Positions 54,126-61,485 of a DNA stretch of 64,000 nucleotides are shown in pieces. A program made the translations under genes and the position numbers. The first letter of the stretch is position 1. Every line of letters starts with the position of its first letter. This DNA is from Candidatus Goldiibacteriota bacterium HGW-Goldbacteria-1 (GTDB taxonomy: Bacteria; Oederibacteriota; PGYV01): the NCBI GenBank assembly GCA_002839855.1, contig PGYV01000001.1:285092-349091 (forward strand). The letters are read 5' to 3'. Under the pieces are notes generated by a model, which saw only the letters and a list, made by a program, of their open reading frames with translations, ran no database searches and had not been told where the DNA came from.

Positions 54126-55223
54126 TTATTTAAGTGTCATCCTTATTGAAGCGCTTTTAAGAAAAGGCATTTGTGCAACTGTTGCCGCTGCCGTGCCCCT
54201 GCCAAGGTCTATTTCAAAAGTGGTCCCGATTTCCGCGTACTGCGGTTTAACATATCCCATGCCTATGCCGCAGTTTAAATGCGGCGAAAATACACCGCTT
54301 GATACTGTGCCGATTGCCGCGCCGTCTTTTAATATTGGGGAACTGTGCCTTGGCGTCCGCCTTCCGTCTATTTTAAAACCGCACAGCTTTTTTTCAACGC
54401 CGGTTTCAATCTGCTTTAAAAGCGCCGCTTTACCAATGAACTTTTTTTCAAAATCAATAAATTTTTCCATCCCCGCTTCAACAGGGGTTATATCTTCGGT
54501 CAGTTCGTCGCCGTACAACGGAAGCCCGGCTTCAGACCTTAATATGTCGCGGCTTCCAAGTCCTGCCGGCACCGCGCCGTTTTTTACGGCTTCGTTCCAG
54601 AAAGCTGCCGCGTTTTTATTGTTCAGGTAAACTTCAAAACCCAGTTCCCCGGTATACCCAGTCCTGCTTATTATTCTGTCTTCTCCCAATAACGGGAATT
54701 TTTTAAACGTAAAATATTTAAGCTCCGCAAGGCCGGTGCCTGCAATTTTTTTCATGACGTCATATGCCGCAGGGCCCTGCACGTCAAACTTTGCCGAATC
54801 ATCAGAGATATTCTGTATTTTGGCGGATGGCGCAAGCCTTGACTTTATGGTTTCATAATCGCGGACTTCATTGGAAGCGTTTACAACTATCATCCATTCA
54901 TCATTTTTTATCCTATAGACTATCAGGTCATCTATGGCGGTTCCGTTTTCATTTAAAAGAAAACCGTACTTGCAGCCGCCCTCTTTCATCTTTGTGACAG
55001 GCACTGTAATTGCCCTGTCAAGCGAGCAGTTTGAAGGGTCTTCCTGTACCATAATCTCGCCCATGTGGCTTATGTCAAATATGGCACAGCCGGAGCGCGT
55101 AATTTTTGTTTCTTCGATAATGGAGCCGTAATGAATGGGCATACTGTACCCGGCAAAAGGCGCCATAAGCGCGTTTAAACGTACGTGTTCATCAAATAAT
55201 GGTGTTTTTTTATCGTTAGCCAT
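54126..55223 (-). CDS. gcvT: Aminomethyltransferase (glycine cleavage T protein)
   Basis: About 365 residues. It transfers the methylene group from GcvH to tetrahydrofolate, releasing ammonia. MAPFAGYSMPIHYGSI near residue 17, FDISHMGEI near 47, and RTGYTGELGFEVY near 188 are diagnostic. I chose ATG at 55223, with GGCGG 10 bases upstream; the frame is open to 55286 but without a ribosome binding site. It is the first gene of the operon, after a long structured leader. No L-protein gene is in the window. Confidence 0.95.
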   Translation of the reverse strand: MANDKKTPLFDEHVRLNALMAPFAGYSMPIHYGSIIEETKITRSGCAIFDISHMGEIMVQEDPSNCSLDRAITVPVTKMKEGGCKYGFLLNENGTAIDDLIVYRIKNDEWMIVVNASNEVRDYETIKSRLAPSAKIQNISDDSAKFDVQGPAAYDVMKKIAGTGLAELKYFTFKKFPLLGEDRIISRTGYTGELGFEVYLNNKNAAAFWNEAVKNGAVPAGLGSRDILRSEAGLPLYGDELTEDITPVEAGMEKFIDFEKKFIGKAALLKQIETGVEKKLCGFKIDGRRTPRHSSPILKDGAAIGTVSSGVFSPHLNCGIGMGYVKPQYAEIGTTFEIDLGRGTAAATVAQMPFLKSASIRMTLK

Positions 55224-55291
55224 GTGACATTGTCCGCCTTTAAAATTAAGATACGCTATTTTATAACAGGCAGGGATAAGCGTCAAGAAAT

Positions 55292-55331
55292 AAAAAACCC
55301 GTTAATACAGTTATGTATTAACGGGTTTTTT
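55292..55331 (-). terminator. Intrinsic terminator in the gcvT leader
   Basis: A 17-base stem, AAAAAACCCGTTAATAC paired with its complement, around a 6-base loop. On the minus strand it ends in TTTTTT, 69 bases before the gcvT ATG. As an early terminator ahead of the operon it would have to be bypassed for gcv expression. It begins 2 bases after the second structured element. Confidence 0.85.
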
Positions 55332-55333
55332 AG

Positions 55334-55418
55334 GTGTCGCCGTTCTTTTTTGGCGTGTACCCGCTTGCGCGGGCAACATTGATATAAGGGGGTTATAGTT
55401 AGAAAGAGACGGCGACAC
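55334..55418 (-). ncRNA. Structured RNA element 2 in the gcvT leader (candidate riboswitch domain)
   Basis: Minus strand. Closing stem GTGTCGCCGT/ACGGCGACAC; an inner TCTTT/AAAGA pairing; CTAAC, then TATAA-CCCCC-TTATA hairpin; TCAATG; a hairpin CCCGC-GCAA-GCGGG with a GNRA loop; then ACACGCC. It shares CCCCCTTATATCAATG and ACACGCC exactly with element 1. The 3' strand GCGGGT could also pair with ACCCGT of the terminator stem, offering an anti-terminator. Not recognised as a known riboswitch class. Confidence 0.65.
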
Positions 55419-55489
55419 TATATGCTGCAGGAAAATTCAAAAGCCGCTATTCTATTATATAGCCCTGTGTTCAGTTTGTTTAATCAAGA

Positions 55490-55590
55490 AACAATAAGTG
55501 TCGCCGCCCAATTCTAAGGCGTGTGCCGCTTTCGCGGCATTGATATAAGGGGGTATATCTTAGAGGAGTGAGGCGACGACACTTATTGTT
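55490..55590 (-). ncRNA. Structured RNA element 1 in the gcvT leader (candidate riboswitch domain)
   Basis: Minus strand. A 19-base closing stem (AACAATAAGTGTCGTCGCC with one G-U), inner TCTAAG/CTTAGA, a GATATA-CCCCCT-TATATC hairpin, CAATG, then GCCGC-GAAA-GCGGC with a GNRA loop and CACACGCC. The GNRA loops appear only when read on the minus strand, and the stem below them differs between the two elements while pairing is kept, which supports an RNA on this strand. Confidence 0.65.
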
Positions 55591-55650
55591 CCTGTGAATA
55601 TAATGCTCTGCTTTTAAAGAACTTTTGAAAATTTGAAAGTGATTATAATA

Positions 55651-55678
55651 ATTATACTTATTTGGCAATAAAAATCAA
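55651..55678 (-). promoter_or_regulatory. Sigma-70 promoter of the glycine cleavage operon
   Basis: Minus strand TTGATT (55678-55673), a 16-base spacer, TATAAT (55656-55651). Transcription would start near 55644, leaving a leader of about 420 bases with two structured elements and a terminator before gcvT. Confidence 0.8.
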
Positions 55679-55714
55679 GTTTTTTTGTTAGGTTTTTATT
55701 TTTTATCAATTATT

Positions 55715-55729
55715 TTGTATTAATTACAA
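55715..55729. promoter_or_regulatory. 15-base operator identical to the ferritin operator
   Basis: TTGTATTAATTACAA, the same 15-mer found twice at the ferritin promoter, here 37 bases upstream of the glycine cleavage -35. The remainder of 55730-55990 is A+T-rich with a small CCCTTTA/TAAAGGG hairpin near 55737 and no gene. Confidence 0.6.
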
Positions 55730-55990
55730 AAATTATCCCTTTATTTTAAAGGGTTTTATTGGTTTTGAAAGTAGTTTGTCAGTATTAACATTTTTCTTTA
55801 TGTTATTTTATACTTTAACCGGTTAATCTCTTTATTTTTGCAGGGATGTGATACCGCGCATACCGCGTAAAAACAAAATACTTATTGTTTCATTTAAGTC
55901 TATATATTACGGTATAAAATACAGGTGATGTAAATCACATATTAATTTAACCGATGCAGTTAAAATTGATAAAAAAATATAGGGGGATTT

Positions 55991-57271
55991 ATGAACCATA
56001 TAAGATTTGTTATTTTAGCTATTGTAATTTCAGTATTTGTTTTTTCGTGTACCGGAAAAAGAAATCCATCAGCACCTTCAATTGAACAACCTACAATTGC
56101 GGCCGGCACATATACTGCAACACCAATTATTACTGCCACTAATACTTCGTCACCTGTCGTTACTGCAACAAATACATCATCACCAATCGTTACTTCTACT
56201 AACACTTCATCACCTGTTGTTACTGCCACTATCACCTCAACACCAACTGTTACCTCAACAAAGATCATTACCTCTACTGCTACTACGACAAAGATTATTA
56301 CCGCCACTATCACTGCAACAAATTTCATTACCTCTACCGCTACCACGACAAAAATTATTACTGTAACTAATACCCCATCACCAACTGTTACAGTTACTTT
56401 TACTGTTACAGCTACTGCTACTACAACAAAAATTATTACCGCCACTAATACCGTAACCATTACATCAACCGCCACAGTAACACAGACTGCAACCGCTACA
56501 ATCAGCATATCGGTTTCACCCACAATGAATGCAACCCCGCCCGCATCTACGGTTAAGCTGATTTTCATCCATCACAGTACCGGAGAGTACTGGCTGGAGA
56601 CAGGATACGGGGATCTTGGCACAGCCCTAAACGCGAATAATTATTTTGTAAGCGATACAAATTACGGATGGTCAGACCCGGGCTATGACCAGGGAAGTTC
56701 AACCGATACAGTTAACTGGCCGGATTGGTTCAGAAATGAAGTTATGCCTTTTGTATTTGCCGAGAACACGAATTCCTGCTATACAAACACGATATCCGAA
56801 CCGGCAGGGGAAAATGAAGTGATAATGTTTAAATCATGCTATCCAAACAGCGAAGTTGGCAGCGATATAACAGATGAACAGGCAATTTATAACGGGCTGC
56901 TTGCTTACATGGCCGCGCATACCGATAAACTATTTATTCTGATAGTGCCGCCGCCTATGCAGATTATTTCAGACCCTGCCGCAACAAGGCAGCTTTCAAG
57001 CTGGCTCTTTGACAAACAATACGGATGGCTTAAAAATTATACCGCCGGAAATGTTTATGTTTACGATTATTATAATGTGCTGACACATCCGGATAATCAC
57101 CACAGGCTGGTAAACGGCGTTGAAACCCATGAAGTTAACAACGCGCAGAACACCCTTTATTACCCTACAAATTCCGGTGATGACCATCCGTCAGTTGAGG
57201 GCCAGCAAAAAGCCACGTCCGAGTTCGTTCCGCTGCTTAACGCGTGGTACCGCCAGTGGAAGGGGCTGTAA
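55991..57271 (+). CDS. Lipoprotein with Thr-rich linker and SGNH-hydrolase-like domain
   Basis: A 426-residue lipoprotein (lipobox VFSC near residue 19). Residues about 35-180 are a low-complexity linker rich in Thr (TATNTSSPVVTA, TKIITATAT types). The C-terminal domain (about 188-426) begins LIFIHHSTGEYWL and has MFKSCYPNS, LFILIVPPPMQ and DDHPSVEGQQKA. These suggest an SGNH/GDSL-like hydrolase with Ser and the final Asp-His, though the block I motif is atypical. It is probably surface-exposed and acts on a polysaccharide or ester; substrate unknown. GGGGG ribosome binding site. Confidence 0.75.
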   Translation: MNHIRFVILAIVISVFVFSCTGKRNPSAPSIEQPTIAAGTYTATPIITATNTSSPVVTATNTSSPIVTSTNTSSPVVTATITSTPTVTSTKIITSTATTTKIITATITATNFITSTATTTKIITVTNTPSPTVTVTFTVTATATTTKIITATNTVTITSTATVTQTATATISISVSPTMNATPPASTVKLIFIHHSTGEYWLETGYGDLGTALNANNYFVSDTNYGWSDPGYDQGSSTDTVNWPDWFRNEVMPFVFAENTNSCYTNTISEPAGENEVIMFKSCYPNSEVGSDITDEQAIYNGLLAYMAAHTDKLFILIVPPPMQIISDPAATRQLSSWLFDKQYGWLKNYTAGNVYVYDYYNVLTHPDNHHRLVNGVETHEVNNAQNTLYYPTNSGDDHPSVEGQQKATSEFVPLLNAWYRQWKGL

Positions 57272-57326
57272 ACCGCAGTTGAGGTTTTAAATATTAGATT
57301 TATTCTGTTTGGTAAAATGGTTCATA

Positions 57327-57794
57327 TTATTTATGTTTTTTTAAATCCAGCAGATGTTTATACTGCCTGTCACGTTCTTTTATGGCGGCTTTGTCGCCAT
57401 TATCCGGTTTTGCCGCGTCCCTTTTAGCAGTAGCGGCATACATTGCAGCGGCAACTGCGTGGGTTTTAACATGGGCGGCAGCTGCCGCCTGCCCTGCCGC
57501 GCGCGCAGCACAGCGAGCAGGGTCATTATCTTTTACTTCACGTGCCGCCGCGTGTGATGCAAGCGATGCCCCGCGAATGTCCGCCATTTTAAATACACCG
57601 GTTTTCACCCATCTGCGCCCGGCTTTAATTGCAAGCCGCGGGCGGCTGTCATTTGGGTATTGTTTTTCAAAATACGGGAGCACCCTGGCAGCACAATCAC
57701 ATCCCCAGGCAACTACAATTTTCTTATCTGTTTTATTTATAAGTTTTAATATGTCTTTATATAACTGTATTTTCACCATAACCGATTTTTTCAT
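57327..57794 (-). CDS. Imm-5-like putative immunity protein
   Basis: A 155-residue protein. VVAWGCDCAARVLPYFEKQYPNDSRPRLAI near residues 27-56, followed by Ala-rich segments with repeated His (ASHAAAREV, GQAAAAAHVKTHAVAAAMYAATA), matches the Imm-5 family of predicted immunity proteins against polymorphic toxins. No cognate toxin gene is adjacent. The start lacks a clear ribosome binding site, and it follows the next gene by 2 bases, so translation may be coupled. Confidence 0.8.
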   Translation of the reverse strand: MKKSVMVKIQLYKDILKLINKTDKKIVVAWGCDCAARVLPYFEKQYPNDSRPRLAIKAGRRWVKTGVFKMADIRGASLASHAAAREVKDNDPARCAARAAGQAAAAAHVKTHAVAAAMYAATAKRDAAKPDNGDKAAIKERDRQYKHLLDLKKHK

Positions 57795-57796
57795 TT

Positions 57797-58306
57797 TTAA
57801 AACGTCGGAGGAAGTGATTTTTTCACGGTATTTCTGTAAGTTGTCTTAATTAATTCAATGGCATCTTCAAATTCAGCTGTGTTTTTAAAGTTCACATTTG
57901 AAATCAGGGCCTTATATCCGTCTTCCATATCAATGTCAATAAACCTTGTAGATGATACTTTGCGTTCATTCACCGACACCATTTCCCTGAAAAACATTGA
58001 AACAGGTTTAGTAATTCCGCTTATAATAATCCTGTCATCATATACTATCAGTTTTTTCTTTTCATCCATTCCCGCTTTCGCGGAGATTAAAGAAAGCAGC
58101 GCGAAAAGTCCGCAGACAGACGCCGCGGTGTAATATAACACCCTTGCCTGGGAAGGGCTAAGTTTAATTACAACGCGTATAACAAGCTCCGATTTAACGG
58201 TGTACCCCAGCCACGCCGCGCCGGCCGCAAACCCGAATAATAATACAGCTATCATTATCATCGTCCCCGCATTCTGTCCGTAAGAATATTCTTTTATAAG
58301 TTTCAT
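57797..58306 (-). CDS. Membrane protein with PH-like domain
   Basis: A 169-residue protein with two transmembrane helices (about residues 14-36 and 56-76) and a C-terminal PH-like domain (KLIVYDDRIIISGITKPVSMFFREMVSVNERK). The last part (FKNTAEFEDAIELIKTTYRNTV) is typical of this class. It is co-directional and nearly contiguous with the Imm-5-like gene, but no function is known. Confidence 0.65.
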   Translation of the reverse strand: MKLIKEYSYGQNAGTMIMIAVLLFGFAAGAAWLGYTVKSELVIRVVIKLSPSQARVLYYTAASVCGLFALLSLISAKAGMDEKKKLIVYDDRIIISGITKPVSMFFREMVSVNERKVSSTRFIDIDMEDGYKALISNVNFKNTAEFEDAIELIKTTYRNTVKKSLPPTF

Positions 58307-58363
58307 GTTTGGTCCTTTTAAAATTTAAATAAAACAATACTTCACTTCCCGGCTTAATATTTT

Positions 58364-58813
58364 TTAAAACAACTCCGCCTGTGGATTTGCCGCCCTTATC
58401 AGGCGTTTTACTTCTGCCGTTATCTTATTGGCGGTGTCTATAGCCGCATTTGCCTCTTCATCAGTTACGTGATTCTTTGATTCATAAATAAATTCATGCC
58501 TGCGTTTTCTAAGCCTTTCAAAACGAATCACAAGAGTATCAAGTTCCTGCCCCAAAGCGTCTTTTGTAAACTCCACTATGGTTTTATGCGTAAATTTTGC
58601 AGTGGGAAGATACCCTTTGGAATACATAAGCGCCCTTCCCGCGCGAATCATGGAGTGATAAGCAATTGTAATTGCCCATGTTTTGTCCGTTTTTATTGTT
58701 GCCTGCGCTGTCTGTACATCTTTTTCCGCCCGTAATACCTGCTGTGTTATCTGCTTAAAATCAGGTTTTTGCTTTTTTACCAGGTTTTCCTTCAACAGCC
58801 TCTCTAAATTCAT
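58364..58813 (-). CDS. HEPN-domain protein (toxin of a HEPN/MNT pair)
   Basis: About 149 residues, all helical. The HEPN active-site pattern Rx4-6H is visible in RLRKRRHEFIYES near residue 106, with the helix KTWAITIAYHSMIRAGRALMYSKGY before it. HEPN proteins of this type are RNases or RNA-binding toxins paired with a nucleotidyltransferase antitoxin. I chose ATG at 58813, 6 bases after GGGGG. The gene overlaps the end of the MNT gene by 53 bases. Confidence 0.85.
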   Translation of the reverse strand: MNLERLLKENLVKKQKPDFKQITQQVLRAEKDVQTAQATIKTDKTWAITIAYHSMIRAGRALMYSKGYLPTAKFTHKTIVEFTKDALGQELDTLVIRFERLRKRRHEFIYESKNHVTDEEANAAIDTANKITAEVKRLIRAANPQAELF

Positions 58814-59357
58814 GTTCATCCCCCTCTATGATTATCTTTTTCCCTTCGTATACATTCATCAAAAAAGCGTCTTTTTTTCGGATATCTTTTATAAATGCAT
58901 CATAAGTCATTAATTTATAATTTACCTCCCTTTTAAGCCTCTTTTCAAGCCCGTCAATGGACCTTAATAATTCATCCTCATCCGGATCCCCTATTATAAA
59001 AAGATCTACATCAGACATAATATTTTCTTTTCCCGAAGCAAAAGAGCCATATATAAAAGCAAACCGTATTCCTTTAATACCTTTTATAACCCGCTTTATA
59101 GCCCCCGGCGCGGCTGTTGTTTTTAATATTATACTTTTCATTTCTGCATAAAAAGGGTAACCCGCGTCCAGTCTGAAATATCTTGCGTTAGCCCTGTATT
59201 CGCTTGTCAGCACGCCTTCTTTAACCATATTTTCAAGGTCACGCCGAATCATGCCGGGTTTTTTCCCAACTGCCAGTGCTATTTCGCCCATATAAAATTC
59301 CCGCTGTTCATTGGTAAAAAACAACCCTAAAATTTCAGCTTTCGTTCCTTTTATCAT
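58761..59357 (-). CDS. MNT-type nucleotidyltransferase with winged-helix N-terminus (antitoxin)
   Basis: About 198 residues. Residues 1-80 form a winged-helix DNA-binding domain (EFYMGEIALAVGKKPGMIRRDLENMVKEGVL), and residues 90-180 a minimal nucleotidyltransferase with YGSFASGKENIMSDVDLFIIG. This pair with HEPN is a known toxin-antitoxin arrangement in which the MNT modifies the toxin. I chose ATG 59357 (AAAGGGGC upstream). The DNA-binding domain probably represses the promoter at 59389-59417. Confidence 0.87.
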   Translation of the reverse strand: MIKGTKAEILGLFFTNEQREFYMGEIALAVGKKPGMIRRDLENMVKEGVLTSEYRANARYFRLDAGYPFYAEMKSIILKTTAAPGAIKRVIKGIKGIRFAFIYGSFASGKENIMSDVDLFIIGDPDEDELLRSIDGLEKRLKREVNYKLMTYDAFIKDIRKKDAFLMNVYEGKKIIIEGDEHEFREAVEGKPGKKAKT

Positions 59358-59368
59358 AAAACGCCCCT

Positions 59369-59389
59369 TTGTATGCTTATTGCATACAA
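59369..59389. promoter_or_regulatory. Palindromic operator of the HEPN/MNT operon
   Basis: TTGTATGC, TTATT, GCATACAA: an eight-base inverted repeat directly downstream of the -10 element, suited to autorepression by the winged-helix antitoxin. Confidence 0.75.
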
Positions 59390-59417
59390 TTATATGCATT
59401 TTGTATATTCTGGTCAA
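59389..59417 (-). promoter_or_regulatory. Sigma-70 promoter of the HEPN/MNT operon
   Basis: Minus strand TTGACC (59417-59412), 17-base spacer, TATAAT (59394-59389). Confidence 0.85.
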
Positions 59418-59440
59418 CATGTTTTTTAACAGTCTAATTA

Positions 59441-59467
59441 CAGGTCTTGTTCAATACCTCACATATA
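59441..59467. repeat. 27-base direct repeat, left copy
   Basis: CAGGTC-T-TGT-T-CAATACCT-C-ACATATA. It matches 60558-60584 at 24 of 27 positions; the pair brackets the exported-protein gene. Confidence 0.65.
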
Positions 59468-59526
59468 AAAACCCTGCTTATGTCTAGACCCAATGTGAGT
59501 TTTTTTAATCTCTCTTCAAATTTCTA

Positions 59527-60516
59527 CTATTTATTTTCTGTTATTTTATTCAGCATTGCTGTAAATTCTGCCGGCGGATAAAATGCAGATTTTTCTGTGT
59601 CAAATGGCAGACTTACAAATTTCTTATTATAATACCAATACAACTCAGACGATATAGAACCCGGACCTTCATCATACATTTTTTTAGCCATAGGAATTAA
59701 TACGTTGACCGCTTTTAAAACACCTTTATTATTAATAGGATATGTGATTATTGCATGCCTGTTCGGAACAATAACCAACGCACCATGCTTACCTACACAA
59801 CCCTTGTATCTGTCTAATTTGAATATATTGGTTGTTGTAAATATTTCACCACCAAGTAAATACCACATCACTAGATCATTTAATATTATCCGCTTTGAAA
59901 CTTCTGCCGGATATTTAATTATAGTATTTTCTATTCCCGATTTTATCAATTCGGAAGTATCCTTTTTCCACTTTTTTGCACTTTCAGGTTTGATTGACAT
60001 TGATTTGGACGGTAAATCAAAAACTAACATCGTATACGTACCTGTCAAATCTTCCCTGAAAATCGCGTTCTCTTTTCCAATCCGTTCTAAATAATCATTC
60101 GGAACTATTCTGACAGCCAAATACGACTTTATTTTTTCATAATCGCTTATATTTTTTTTAATTATTTTTTCTTCCTTTTCAGAAGTAAAAATTTTATCAA
60201 AATGTCCGGCAATTATAATGTCCTTTTCATTTTCATCCGCCTGATGATATATTTGTGCAACATTTTCCAATCCATAAACCATAGATCCAGGACCATAAAC
60301 ACACCCTTCTTTAAATGATACCCTATAAGCATCACCTTTCTCTTCAAAATATACCATTAATTGTTTACTAAATTTCTTGTATTCTACAGATGTTAAATAT
60401 CCAAAATGCTTCGATTTAACCTCAAATGTCTCAGCTTCGCCGTTGGCAAGAAGAAACAGGGGCAGAGCTAATACAAAAAAACAAATCAAAAATAAATATT
60501 TAGTCTTTTTTTTCAT
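59527..60516 (-). CDS. Exported protein of unknown function (DUF1444-like)
   Basis: A 329-residue protein with a signal peptide (about 24 residues, FLLANGEAE). The C-terminal half (NDLVMWYLLGGEIF, LDRYKGCVGKHGALVIVPNRHAIITYPI) faintly resembles DUF1444-type proteins, which bind nucleotide-like or unknown ligands, but I would not rely on it. It is A+T-richer than its neighbours. An AAAGGAG ribosome binding site precedes the ATG. The gene is bracketed by 27-base direct repeats. Confidence 0.6.
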   Translation of the reverse strand: MKKKTKYLFLICFFVLALPLFLLANGEAETFEVKSKHFGYLTSVEYKKFSKQLMVYFEEKGDAYRVSFKEGCVYGPGSMVYGLENVAQIYHQADENEKDIIIAGHFDKIFTSEKEEKIIKKNISDYEKIKSYLAVRIVPNDYLERIGKENAIFREDLTGTYTMLVFDLPSKSMSIKPESAKKWKKDTSELIKSGIENTIIKYPAEVSKRIILNDLVMWYLLGGEIFTTTNIFKLDRYKGCVGKHGALVIVPNRHAIITYPINNKGVLKAVNVLIPMAKKMYDEGPGSISSELYWYYNKKFVSLPFDTEKSAFYPPAEFTAMLNKITENK

Positions 60517-60557
60517 TTTTTCTCCTTTTAAGCATGTCTACCAACCTTTAAATATGG

Positions 60558-60584
60558 CAGGTCCTGTGCAATACCTTACATATA
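60558..60584. repeat. 27-base direct repeat, right copy
   Basis: Partner of 59441-59467, three mismatches. The 60517-61037 gap otherwise holds a 39-base inverted repeat and the tmRNA promoter, and no gene. Confidence 0.65.
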
Positions 60585-60837
60585 GCTGTTATATTATAAA
60601 CAAAAAGAAACCGATACTTTTCTCCAACGTATTATTTTAGTTGATACATGAGAGTTGAAAGTACAGGAGCATAAATTTATCATTCACAAAAATATTATTA
60701 TTCCGTGGATTTTGTATTATTCTCCCCGTACCCTTTTCCTGCACCGATTCCCTCCCGGTCATATTCAGGCAATTGCTTAACACTTTTTTATTTTATACCC
60801 TCCTACGGTATTCAGCAAGTGGAAATTACTGAAATAC

Positions 60838-60876
60838 AAACGCCCTGTCTGGGGCCAGACCCCAGATAGGGCGTTT
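60838..60876. repeat. 39-base inverted repeat
   Basis: Arms AAACGCCCT-G-TCTGGGG and CCCCAGA-T-AGGGCGTTT around CCAGA. It could be a bidirectional terminator or a mobile palindrome; there is no clear T run. Confidence 0.55.
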
Positions 60877-60924
60877 AGAACAAGGTGTTTAAAATTATTT
60901 GATTAATAAAAACGTTTACAGTAT

Positions 60925-60955
60925 TTGTATTAACTGTGTGTTTTTATGCTATAAT
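60925..60955 (+). promoter_or_regulatory. tmRNA promoter
   Basis: TATAAT at 60950-60955, preceded by TGC as an extended -10, with TTGTAT at 60925-60930 as a weak -35 (19-base spacer). It lies 82 bases before the mature 5' end. Confidence 0.6.
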
Positions 60956-61037
60956 TTCGTTGTTACATTAAGGTTCTTTATCAGGTAAGCACACAGTCTC
61001 TAAAACGACGCGGCTGAAAGATAAACCGCGGTTTTTA

Positions 61038-61378
61038 GGGGGCGACCGGTTTCGACAGGTCTCGTGTAGGTACAGGGAGCATGCCGAGGTCCCACAGCCT
61101 CGTAAATAATGTGGACCAATACAAACGACAATAACTACGCTTTAGCTGCTTAATGCAGCACCGTCTCACCTTCTTCGCCTACGGGAAGATGTGGCGGACC
61201 AACAGTAGGCTGCTCTTTTGAACTCTAATCCCGGTTCAAAAGCTAAGATTCAGGGAAGGTAGTTTTGCGGTATTCTGTCCGGAGAAGCCCGCAAAGCGAA
61301 TCTAAATTCCGGAACAAGCATGTAGCGCCCTTGCTAAAGCAGGTCTGGACGTGGGTTCAAGTCCCACCGCCTCCACCA
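61038..61378 (+). ncRNA. ssrA: Transfer-messenger RNA
   Basis: 341 bases. The 5' end GGGGGCGACCGGTTTCGACAG and the 3' end GTGGGTTCAAGTCCCACCGCC followed by TCCACCA form the tRNA-like domain; GGGGGCG pairs with CGCCTCC. The CCA is encoded. The tag frame ends at 61153 with TAA and reads NDNNYALAA from 61124, preceded by ACA; the resume codon is therefore ACA or an earlier codon rather than the usual GCN, and cannot be fixed by eye. It rescues stalled ribosomes with SmpB, encoded just downstream on the other strand. Confidence 0.97.
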
Positions 61379-61384
61379 TAAATA

Positions 61385-61418
61385 AAAAAGCCCTGAGTTA
61401 ATTTTCAGGGCTTTTTTT
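61385..61418. terminator. Intrinsic terminator after tmRNA
   Basis: AGCCCTGA/TCAGGGCT hairpin followed on the plus strand by TTTTTTT and preceded by AAAAAA, so it can also terminate the convergent smpB transcript. Confidence 0.9.
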
Positions 61419-61485
61419 ATTTATATTGGCTTTGGTATGGATTAATTATTATTTATGGGATATGGGATAAACGTTTATTGGATAA

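Noticed and set aside
55216-55230. Four-codon upstream frame (ATG TCA CAT GGC TAA) overlapping the gcvT start
   Set aside because: Its ATG is only 3 bases from the GGCGG site, while the gcvT ATG is at a normal distance; it looks accidental.
55334-55590. Canonical glycine riboswitch
   Set aside because: The expected glycine aptamer sequences (such as CTCTCAGG and the GGGGCAA region) are not present in either element, despite the right operon and tandem layout.
55334-55590. CRISPR or integron attC repeats
   Set aside because: Only two copies with a long spacer, strong internal pairing, no cas or integrase genes, and no attC core sites.
55960-56568. 202-codon minus-strand frame rich in Val
   Set aside because: It is the antisense of the Thr-rich linker of the SGNH-like lipoprotein.
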